Source: Nodosilinea sp. P-1105
Lineage (GTDB): Bacteria > Cyanobacteriota > Cyanobacteriia > Phormidesmidales > Phormidesmidaceae
Assembly: GCF_012911975.1 (NCBI RefSeq)
Contig: NZ_SMDQ01000001.1
Coordinates: 124,001-188,000 of the forward strand
Length of the DNA stretch: 64,000 nt
Direction of reading: 5' to 3'
In this document: positions 17,857 to 25,060 of the stretch, in pieces
Numbering within the stretch: position 1 is the stretch's first letter
Layout of the letters: the number at the start of each line of letters is the position of its first letter
Translations under genes and position numbers: made by a program
The notes under the pieces: model-generated
Databases searched by the model: none
What the model was told of the DNA's origin: nothing
What the model saw: only the letters and a program-made list of their open reading frames with translations

Positions 17857-18417
17857 GTGGTTCATACTGCTAAAACCCAAATCACGCTCCAAGACTTTCT
17901 GGCCTCACCGGAGGTGGGCAACCGTTGCGAACTTGTTGATGGAGACGTTATTCCCAAGGTGGCCCCAAAGCGCTTTCACTCAAAAACCCAGCGAGCGCTG
18001 CTGCGCTACCTCGAAGCCTGGGGCGACAGTAAAGGAGAGATCGGCGTAGAGTGGGCGGTGCAGCTCACCCGACGGGGAAAAGACTGGGTACCTGTGCCCG
18101 ATCTATCCTTTGTCTATGCTGAGCGCCTACCCGCCGACCTGGGGGATGAGGCCTGCCCGGTACCAGTCGATTTAGCCGTTGAAATCATTTCCCCAGAGCA
18201 AGCTTTTGGCGTTATAGCCGAAAAAGCTACCGATTATCTGGCGGCGGGGGTGGTGCGAGTGTGGGTGGTAGACCCCAAAGCCAAAACCATTACGGTTTTT
18301 GCCCCGGCTGCATTGCCTATGACCTACCGGGGCGATCGCACCCTGAACGATGACTATTTTCCCGATTTGAGCATTACCCCTAATGAGTTGTTCGAGCGGG
18401 CGGGTTTGCTGGGCTAG
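17857..18417 (+). CDS. Uma2 family (DUF820) putative nuclease
   Basis: About 186 residues: VVHTAKTQITLQDFLASPE, CELVDGDVI, VPVPDLSFVYAERL, VDLAVEIISPEQ and RVWVVDPKAKTITVF. This is the Uma2 fold, a PD-(D/E)XK-like nuclease family massively expanded in cyanobacteria, with unknown biological targets. The start is uncertain. The GTG at 17857 places the N-terminus about eight residues before TLQDFL, as in most family members; an ATG at 17803 in the same frame is the alternative. It is divergent from the DUF4058 gene and ends just before a strong hairpin. Confidence 0.82.
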   Translation: MVHTAKTQITLQDFLASPEVGNRCELVDGDVIPKVAPKRFHSKTQRALLRYLEAWGDSKGEIGVEWAVQLTRRGKDWVPVPDLSFVYAERLPADLGDEACPVPVDLAVEIISPEQAFGVIAEKATDYLAAGVVRVWVVDPKAKTITVFAPAALPMTYRGDRTLNDDYFPDLSITPNELFERAGLLG

Positions 18418-18423
18418 CTGCTG

Positions 18424-18464
18424 GTGAGCTGTATCTCGCCCTTCTAGGGCGGGGTACAGCTCAC
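18424..18464. terminator. Long hairpin between convergent genes
   Basis: An 18-bp stem, 18424-18441 with 18447-18464, starting GTGAGCTGTA and closing TACAGCTCAC, contains only two G-T wobble pairs and a 5-base loop. There is no T-tract, but the position between the Uma2 gene (+) and the P-type ATPase gene (-) fits a two-way terminator. Confidence 0.6.
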
Positions 18465-18552
18465 AACTCTATCTACCTTTCTGTACTATTGTTCAATGCA
18501 CAGCAATAATTTTTCACCTTGAACTTTGCATTTTGAATTCCGCGTAGCGGTA

Positions 18553-21261
18553 CTAGTTTTTTGCACCAGGCTTGGTCACGGCGTTGATCGCCAGGGGTAC
18601 CAGGGCCGCGACGGCAATTACCCCATAATCTCCCAGGGCCAGGGGGGTGATGTGCAAAATGTCCCCCAGGGCCGGAATCGCCAGGGGCAGCAGTTGCAGG
18701 GCCAGGGAGCCCACCACCGCTACGGCCAAGAAAGGGTTAGGGGCCAGGGGGGAACGGCCAGGGGGCAGGCGGGTTTCGGTGCGGCAGGTGAGGGCATGGA
18801 GCACCTGGGCCAGGGTTAACCCCATAAAGGCGATGGTGCTGGCGGCGATCCCGGCCCCGTACTGAGACAGCCCATAGCCATAGGCCCCCAGGGCAGCGAC
18901 AGAAATGACGCTGGCTTCCCAGGCCATGCGGCCAAAGTCGCTGGTTTTGATAATCGGTTCATTGGCGGGGCGGGGGGATTGCTCTAGCACCGTGGGGTCG
19001 GCGGGTTCCAGGGCCAGACCCAGGCCTGGAAAAATATCGGTGACCAGGTTCAGCCACAGCAGTTGAATGGCGTTGAGGGGTTCCCCCAGGCCCACCAGGG
19101 TGGCCACCGCCACCACGACAATTTCGCTCAGGTTGGTGGCCAGTAGGTAGTGGACCGCCTTGCGGATGTTGGTGTAAATGGTGCGGCCCTGGGCGATCGC
19201 GTCAATCAGGGTACCTAAGTTATCGTCCTGGATAATCACATCGGCCACATCGTGGACCCCATCGGCTTTGCCAGACCCCATGGCCAGACCCACATTGGCC
19301 GCCTTGAGGGCGGGGGTATCGTTGATGCCATCGCCGGTCATGGCCACCACCTTCTGGGCCGATTGCAGGGTGCGCACCACCAACAGCTTATCGGCGGGGG
19401 TGATGCGGGCAAAGATATCGATGCGGTGGGTCAAGGCATGGCGATCGCCGTCGGTCAGGGCCGCCAGGTCATAGGCATCGACAATGGCCAATTCGCCGTT
19501 GCGGCCGAGGTTAACCTGCTCGCCGATCGCCTTGGCGGTGGACCGCTGGTCCCCGGTGACCATCACCGTGTCAATGCCCGCCCGGTGGAAAGCGGCGATC
19601 AGGTCTGGAACCTCTTCCCGGACCGGGTCGGCCAGGCCTACCAGCCCCAACCAGATCAGGTCTTGCTCGTAGTGGGTGGGGGCAAGGCTGTCTAGGGCAG
19701 GGGCGGCTTCTAGGGGGCGATCGCCGATCGCCAGGACCCGCAGGGCCTGGTTCGCCATCGTCTGATTACGGAGCTTGAGGGCGTGGCGATCGGCCCCTTG
19801 CAAAGGCATTACCTGGTCATTCACCAACCAGTGGCTACAGCGCTCCAGCACCTGACTGGGGCTACCCTTGACCGCCACCAGCCCCTCGCCAGTGGCAGTA
19901 CGGTGCAGGGTACTCATTAACATTCGATCTTCCTGGCGGGGGGTCAGGGCCACCAGGGGAAACCGCTGGCGGAGAGAATCAACCGCTATTCCAGACTCTA
20001 GGGCCAGGGCGACCAGGGCATTTTCGGTGGCTGACCCCTGGATCTGGGCATCCCCCTCTAGCCCAGGTAACACCTGGCTTTCGTTACAGAGCACCGCCGC
20101 CGTCAGTAAGCGATCAAAAGCAGGGGTCGTGATCGCCAGGCCAGGGAGATCCACCGCCACCACCGGCACATCCCCCTGGCCCAGGGCCACCGCCTGCACT
20201 GCCATGTGGTTGGCGGTAATGGTGCCAGTTTTGTCGAGACAGACCACCTGCACCGCCCCCAGGGTTTCCACAGCGTTGAGGGCGCGAATCAGAATCTTGT
20301 GCCGTCGCATGGCTTGAATCCCCAGAGCCAGGGTGGTGGTGGCTACCGCCGGTAGCCCCTCAGGCACAGCGGCCACCGCCAGGGAAATAGCAATTTTTAG
20401 GGTGTGCAGCAGGCCATAGCCCCGTAGCGCCCCCACAGCAAAAATCCCAGCGCAGACGCCGCTGCAAAGCAGCACCAGTTGACCGCTCACCCGCCCCAGC
20501 TGCTGTTGGAGGGGGGTATCTAGGGTGTCGGTGCTGTTGACTAGGGCCTGGATCTGGCCAATTTCAGTGTCGGTGCCCGTGGCGACGACGATCGCTTGCC
20601 CCACCCCCCGAGTCACCAGGGTGCCCTTAAACACCAGGTTGCACCGGTCCGCCAGGGGCACATCCTCGGCCAGTTGCCCCGGCTGTTTGGTGACGGGCAA
20701 GCTTTCCCCGGTCAGGGCCGATTCATCTAGGGCCAGGCGATCGCTGTCAACCAGGCGAGCATCAGCGGCCACCGCCTGCCCCGCCCGCAACAGCAACAGA
20801 TCGCCAGGGACCACCTGAGTCGCGTCTAGGGTCAGGTCTTGACCATCCCGCCGCACCAGGGCGGTGGGGGGCAGTTCGTCCTGTAACGCCCGAATAATCC
20901 GTTCGGACTGGCTCTCGGTGGTATAGCCAATGATTGCGTTGATCACCACGACCCCCATAATCACCACCGCATCAATCGGGTTGCCGGTGGCCACCGACAG
21001 CAGTGCCGCCACGGACAAGAGCCCCACCGGCCAGCTGATAAACTGCTCGACCCACAGGCCCAGGGCCGAGCGGCATTGGCTGGCGGCGAGAGCGTTGGGT
21101 CCATACCGTTCCAGGCGATCGCGGGCAGTTTCGGGACTCAAACCGCGATCGCCATCCACCTCCCACTGATTCAGCACGGCTTCCAGGGGCAAACTGTGCC
21201 AGGCCACTGAAGCAGCCTGGGCCGTAGGGGTGTCCTGGCGGGTATTGAGGTCAAAGGCCAT
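18553..21261 (-). CDS. P-type cation-transporting ATPase (type II)
   Basis: A 902-residue membrane pump. The N-terminal actuator region has TGES (184-187), M4 has the ion-binding PEGLP (300-304), the phosphorylated Asp is D343 in CLDKTGTIT, and the hinge reads AMTGDGINDTPALKAANVG. Roughly ten membrane segments are visible, with LLWLNLVTDIFPGLGLALEP in M6. The N-terminal WHSLPLEAVLNQWEVD is the cation ATPase N-domain. It resembles cyanobacterial PacL/Pma1-type pumps for Ca2+ or monovalent cations; the M6 sequence differs from classical calcium pumps, so the ion is left open. It starts with ATG and is transcribed as a single gene. Confidence 0.93.
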   Translation of the reverse strand: MAFDLNTRQDTPTAQAASVAWHSLPLEAVLNQWEVDGDRGLSPETARDRLERYGPNALAASQCRSALGLWVEQFISWPVGLLSVAALLSVATGNPIDAVVIMGVVVINAIIGYTTESQSERIIRALQDELPPTALVRRDGQDLTLDATQVVPGDLLLLRAGQAVAADARLVDSDRLALDESALTGESLPVTKQPGQLAEDVPLADRCNLVFKGTLVTRGVGQAIVVATGTDTEIGQIQALVNSTDTLDTPLQQQLGRVSGQLVLLCSGVCAGIFAVGALRGYGLLHTLKIAISLAVAAVPEGLPAVATTTLALGIQAMRRHKILIRALNAVETLGAVQVVCLDKTGTITANHMAVQAVALGQGDVPVVAVDLPGLAITTPAFDRLLTAAVLCNESQVLPGLEGDAQIQGSATENALVALALESGIAVDSLRQRFPLVALTPRQEDRMLMSTLHRTATGEGLVAVKGSPSQVLERCSHWLVNDQVMPLQGADRHALKLRNQTMANQALRVLAIGDRPLEAAPALDSLAPTHYEQDLIWLGLVGLADPVREEVPDLIAAFHRAGIDTVMVTGDQRSTAKAIGEQVNLGRNGELAIVDAYDLAALTDGDRHALTHRIDIFARITPADKLLVVRTLQSAQKVVAMTGDGINDTPALKAANVGLAMGSGKADGVHDVADVIIQDDNLGTLIDAIAQGRTIYTNIRKAVHYLLATNLSEIVVVAVATLVGLGEPLNAIQLLWLNLVTDIFPGLGLALEPADPTVLEQSPRPANEPIIKTSDFGRMAWEASVISVAALGAYGYGLSQYGAGIAASTIAFMGLTLAQVLHALTCRTETRLPPGRSPLAPNPFLAVAVVGSLALQLLPLAIPALGDILHITPLALGDYGVIAVAALVPLAINAVTKPGAKN

Positions 21262-21287
21262 AGAAAGGCGGGGACAAAGGAATTAAA

Positions 21288-21356
21288 ACAAATCCCAAGT
21301 CAGCCCTGGGGGGTTGCCTGGAGACAAATCCCAGATTCCGAGCTGGACTTGATATA
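21288..21356. repeat. Dispersed inverted repeat, family 2, copy B
   Basis: A diverged copy: CAAATCCCAAGTCAGCCCTG on one side and CCGAGCTGGACTTGATAT on the other. It has the same orientation as the copy at 22551-22621, so the Rieske oxygenase gene lies between two direct copies. Confidence 0.65.
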
Positions 21357-21450
21357 CATTAACCCTAGCCTAGGACGCCAGGGAGGCGCTGGAGCAAAGC
21401 TGCATCACAATGCAATATGTTTTGTACGAGATCCCCTTTCCCCTGCGATG

Positions 21451-22506
21451 TCAAGCTCTCCACTTGAGCTGCTGGGTTTTTACCGGCGAGACAAACTCCC
21501 GATCTTCCTGCTGCGATCGCTGGTATTCCTGCTTCAGTTGGTAGTACCAGCGGGCCAGGGTGTCAGAATCCTTAATCAGCCGTAGCACTGATTCGTACTG
21601 CAACCCCTGTTGTTGTTTGATCACCACGTCTCGATCTTGTTTCAAAAAGCTGTGGATAAAAAACGGCAGCAGGGGCTTCAGCACATTTCCCCAGGGCAGG
21701 TGCCAATAAAATTGGAAGGTGACATCGGTTTGGTCTTCGGTTATGGGGGTGACGGTGGTCAAATTGACGACGCGATACTGGTCCGTAGTGGTTTCTTCCG
21801 TGCGTACCCCTGGCAGGTAAAAGCTGATTTCGTTGTGGGGCACCCCCCCGATCAACCAATAGGCCCGACCCATGTTAGCCATCCGGTGCTTGCGCATGGT
21901 GAAGCCATAGGGAGAGGGATCAAACCACTTGATTTCCTCGTTCAGGCTGTCGCTCCGCCACCACCAGGAGCGATGCACAAAGGGGGAGTGGGCCGGGTCC
22001 AGTAACCCCACCACCGCATGATCCAGGTAGCAGGGAAACCGCATAGTGTAGCTAATAGCCGGTAGCTGGGTGTCGTCAAAGCCAGGTACCCGAGGCACAT
22101 CAAACCGAGGCGGTCTAACCGGGTGGCGATCGCCATCGGGCATGTAAATCCAGATATTGCCCTGCACCTCTTTCAGGTCATACCGCGGCACATCGAACCG
22201 GCTCAGGTCCATCGCCTGTTCAGGCATCAGAGACGGAATATCGATGCACTGGCCGTTGGCGTTAAATCGCCAGCCATGGTAACAGCACTGGATGGTGTCA
22301 CCGTCGTACCGGCCACAGCTCAGGGGTACGGCCCGGTGGGGGCAAATATCGCGAATGGCAAAGGCTTGGCCCTGGCGGGTACGACCGAACAAAATCGGTT
22401 CATTCAGCAGCACCTTAGCAACCACCTGGCCGCGCTTCAGCTCGCGACTGGGCAGGGCGTGATACCAAATATTCCGTAGCAGGTAGATGTCGTTGGCGGC
22501 GACCAC
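21451..22506 (-). CDS. Rieske 2Fe-2S aromatic ring-hydroxylating oxygenase
   Basis: A 351-residue non-haem iron oxygenase subunit. The Rieske cluster ligands are C55, H57, C74 and H77 in CPHRAVPLSCGRYDGDTIQC and CYHGW. The mononuclear iron site is in LDHAVVGLLDPAHSPFVH (Asp/His/His). A hydrophobic stretch near KPLLPFFIHSFL follows. The layout is close to PaO/LLS1-like and vanillate-demethylase-like oxygenases of cyanobacteria. Substrates of such proteins include pheophorbide, chlorophyll derivatives and aromatic acids; none can be chosen here. The GTG at 22506 starts MVAANDIYLLRNIWYH. No reductase gene is adjacent, so electrons probably come from a general ferredoxin. Confidence 0.9.
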   Translation of the reverse strand: MVAANDIYLLRNIWYHALPSRELKRGQVVAKVLLNEPILFGRTRQGQAFAIRDICPHRAVPLSCGRYDGDTIQCCYHGWRFNANGQCIDIPSLMPEQAMDLSRFDVPRYDLKEVQGNIWIYMPDGDRHPVRPPRFDVPRVPGFDDTQLPAISYTMRFPCYLDHAVVGLLDPAHSPFVHRSWWWRSDSLNEEIKWFDPSPYGFTMRKHRMANMGRAYWLIGGVPHNEISFYLPGVRTEETTTDQYRVVNLTTVTPITEDQTDVTFQFYWHLPWGNVLKPLLPFFIHSFLKQDRDVVIKQQQGLQYESVLRLIKDSDTLARWYYQLKQEYQRSQQEDREFVSPVKTQQLKWRA

Positions 22507-22550
22507 AGTATTTTCTCAACCTCAAGACGATAACAGGATGGCTTGATCTA

Positions 22551-22621
22551 AACCAAATCCCAGTCCAGACCTGGAGTTCTGCCTGTGGGAAAAGGCCAGA
22601 TCCCGAGCTGGACTTGGTATA
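22551..22621. repeat. Dispersed inverted repeat, family 2, copy C
   Basis: AACCAAATCCCAGTCCAGAC leads into CTGCCTGTGGGAAAAGGCC and ends GAGCTGGACTTGGTATAT. Its reverse complement is nearly identical to 11955-12023, and the ends can pair to form a hairpin. It fills most of the space between the DUF3122 and Rieske genes. Confidence 0.8.
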
Positions 22622-22672
22622 TCTATTGGTGGGACAACGCCAGGGCTGGACTGGGTACAGACCGCATAATCG

Positions 22673-23215
22673 CTACGATTGAGACATCGTTGCCATTGTT
22701 TGCCACTCTTTGAGCAGTGCCGCTGGAATGTTGAGCGTAATCGCTTCCCCGTTTAGGGTAGGGAGTGCCAACTGTAGGGGAATTTCGGCCCGCAGCTCTG
22801 GCAGTAAAGGCTGTAAGTCGTATTGTCCCACATTGGGCTTGGGGGCCCCCTGGTCGGTAAACATTTGGCCAAAATCCCCCGCTGCCGTCCAGGTCTGACC
22901 CAGGGAATTTGTCAGGGTAAGCGGTTGGCTGCGATCTATGGCGGCCAGGCCAGGGAAGCCCACCAGTCGCAAGGCAAGGCTGGTATGACCATCGGGACGG
23001 ATGCGCTTGAAGGCGATCGCCTGCCACTGGTTTCTATTTTGATCTTGCAATGTTTGCCGAGACTGATACACTACCTGACCCGGGGCTTCTTCGAGTTGGC
23101 GAATCGTGGCCATAGCAGGCGGAGAGCTTAACCATCCCCAGCCAAAGGCAATGGCCAACAGCAGCAGACTCAGCTTGGATACCCAAGGAAATATTGTTTG
23201 CCGCCAGTATTTCAT
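22673..23215 (-). CDS. DUF3122 family exported protein
   Basis: A 180-residue protein with an N-terminal signal (basic MKYWRQ, hydrophobic LSLLLLAIAFGWGWL, then SSPPAMA before the mature domain), so it is likely exported to the periplasm or thylakoid lumen. The mature part ATIRQLEEAPGQVVYQSRQTLQD...ALRLVGFPG...DFGQMFTDQGAPKPNVGQYDL matches the cyanobacterial DUF3122 family, whose function is unknown. It precedes the Rieske gene in the same direction with a repeat between them; a shared transcript is possible. Confidence 0.88.
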   Translation of the reverse strand: MKYWRQTIFPWVSKLSLLLLAIAFGWGWLSSPPAMATIRQLEEAPGQVVYQSRQTLQDQNRNQWQAIAFKRIRPDGHTSLALRLVGFPGLAAIDRSQPLTLTNSLGQTWTAAGDFGQMFTDQGAPKPNVGQYDLQPLLPELRAEIPLQLALPTLNGEAITLNIPAALLKEWQTMATMSQS

Positions 23216-23618
23216 AGAGACATATCCTCAAAGCAAGACAGCAGACTTATGACAACCATGGCTGAGGGGGCAGGTGCCAGGGGACAGACGACGGGAAGGG
23301 TTGGTCGACCTCTGCCGCAGGGTATTAGCATCAGCACAAGGCTATGATTGCTTTCAATATAGCTAAATGGCTATATAGCTGCAAGGCAGTTTGATCGGTA
23401 CTGGGGTTTGAGGTTATGGAACAGTGATGCCCGCCGGTAGGACGGCGAGTTAACAGCAAAGTCTTCCCTGAGGCCGGTCCACGGGCCTGCCTGCCTCATC
23501 CAGAACCAGCCGCCGAGAACCACCTGGGAATAACTAGGAAAATCTCGAATTTTAGCGATTCATCCGGCACAATAGGGAGCAATGGCCCTAGCGCCCCCCC
23601 TGCTCAAGATTGTGCCCA
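23216..23618. other. Intergenic region upstream of the TIR-ATPase gene
   Basis: About 400 bp without a credible reading frame. The left part is AT-rich, with a short repeated TATAGCT motif (near 23360-23382), and probably holds promoters. From 23425 to 23535 the sequence becomes GC-rich, with possible hairpins (CGCCG/CGGCG at about 23433-23449; GAGGC/GCCTC at about 23471-23500). A small structured RNA is conceivable, but no known RNA family is recognised. Confidence 0.4.
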
Positions 23619-24839
23619 ATGCCTGATGCCGCTCCGCCCCATGACTTTTTTGTCAGCTACAACAGCGCTGACAAAGCCTGGGCCGAATGGATCGCCTGGA
23701 TTTTGGAAGATGCTGGCCATAGCGTTATCTATCAGGGCTGGGACTTTCGTCCAGGGGGTAACTTTATCCTGGATATGCAACGGGCTACTGGCTGCGATCG
23801 CACCATTGCCGTGTTATCCGAAGATTACCTAAACGCGACCTATACCCAGCCAGAATGGGCTGCTGCCTTGAAGCAAGATGCCGAGTCCATCGAGCGAAAG
23901 CTGATTCCCATTCGAGTTAAACCCTGTCAGCCCCAGGGCTTGCTAGCCCCGATTGTGTATGTCGATTTGGTGGGCAAGTCCCAGGATGAGGCTAGGGAAG
24001 CCGTTCTCAACGCCTTGCCCGATCGACTAAAACCTGCCAAGGAACCAGGGTTTCCTGGCTTGGAAGACAAGGCGTTTCCCGCAGAGCCTACACTTTCAAC
24101 CCAAGATTTGAGCCGTAGTCACGCGAAAGGGGCTATGTCGAATCCCTTTCTGCCATTGTCTGGAGCGGTGGAAAACCCGGCCCAGTTTTTCAATGGCGAA
24201 CCCACCCTTAGCCGTATCTTTGAGCTGCTAAATAGTGGCAGTAGTGTGGCGTTGATCGGCGATCGCAACCTGGGCAAATCATCGATTTTGCGCGCCGTCC
24301 ACCGGCAAGTCCCAGAGCGACTGCACCGCCCCCGCCAAACGGTGCTAATCAACCTGACCCGCATCTACAGCGAAGATGACTTTTACCATGCCCTCTGCGA
24401 AGCAATTGGGGTTCCCCCCTGCAACGGTCGCGAGCTAGACCGGATTCTTAGCCCCAAGCGCCTGCTACTGCTGCTGGATGAAGTGGAACGCATTAGCCAG
24501 GACGACTTTAGTCGCCGGGTGCGCGAGCAACTGCGGGGCCTGGCCGAAGGTGGCGATGCCCCCCTTAAACTGGTAATTGCCGCCAGCACCCCCCTGGCGC
24601 GCCTGTTTCCCGATAGCCACGCAGAAGGGATGGTGTCGCCTTTTGAGGATGTTTGTATCGAAGAATATCTGCAACCCTGGTCTCCAGAGGTGATGCGGGC
24701 GTTTATCCGCGATCGCCTGGCCACCACCCCAGTCACCTTCAGTGACAATGAGATCACCCACTGCCTCACCGCCTCTGCCGGTAAACCCAAACAGCTAATG
24801 CGCCTCTGCAACGACTGCTTTCGCACCAAACTCCCGTAG
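23619..24839 (+). CDS. TIR domain - AAA/STAND-type ATPase protein
   Basis: A 406-residue soluble protein. Residues 8 to about 135 form a TIR domain: HDFFVSYNSADKAWAEWIAW, YQGWDFRPGG, IAVLSEDYLNATYTQPEW. The Glu of PEW (E79) sits where catalytic NADase TIR domains have theirs. After a linker, a P-loop ATPase domain follows, with Walker A IGDRNLGKSSIL (K220) and Walker B LLLLLDEVERI (D287/E288), resembling Orc1/Cdc6-like or STAND modules. Bacterial TIR-NTPase proteins often sense phage and destroy or convert NAD; that role is inferred. The ATG at 23619 is chosen over a TTG at 23610. A 952-residue membrane ATPase gene follows 221 bp downstream on the same strand. Confidence 0.88.
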   Translation: MPDAAPPHDFFVSYNSADKAWAEWIAWILEDAGHSVIYQGWDFRPGGNFILDMQRATGCDRTIAVLSEDYLNATYTQPEWAAALKQDAESIERKLIPIRVKPCQPQGLLAPIVYVDLVGKSQDEAREAVLNALPDRLKPAKEPGFPGLEDKAFPAEPTLSTQDLSRSHAKGAMSNPFLPLSGAVENPAQFFNGEPTLSRIFELLNSGSSVALIGDRNLGKSSILRAVHRQVPERLHRPRQTVLINLTRIYSEDDFYHALCEAIGVPPCNGRELDRILSPKRLLLLLDEVERISQDDFSRRVREQLRGLAEGGDAPLKLVIAASTPLARLFPDSHAEGMVSPFEDVCIEEYLQPWSPEVMRAFIRDRLATTPVTFSDNEITHCLTASAGKPKQLMRLCNDCFRTKLP

Positions 24840-24898
24840 GGCATCGTTTCACCTTGTTCCTGTCATGACTATCTCAACGGCAAACTCCCTAGCAACTG

Positions 24899-25037
24899 AT
24901 CCCCCATCCCCTCCTCGGAGGGGTGCCCGGAGGGAGGGGTGGGTCCCCCAGACTGAGCTAACCCACCCCTGCCTACTTCGGCAAGTTACCCCTTTGGGGT
25001 CGCTGCGCGAACAGCACAGGCCTCCCCAGGAGGGGAT
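24899..25037. repeat. Dispersed intergenic repeat, family 1, copy c (inverted)
   Basis: This is the reverse complement of the family 1 unit. It starts CCCATCCCCTCCTCGGAGGG and ends CACAGGCCTCCCCAGGAGGG. It contains an extra block of about 30 bp (GGGGTCGCTGCGCGAACAG) shared only with copy e at 34846-34926, which defines a subtype. It separates the TIR-ATPase gene from the membrane ATPase gene. Confidence 0.85.
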
Positions 25038-25060
25038 GTTGGAAGCGGAGGTGCCCTGCC

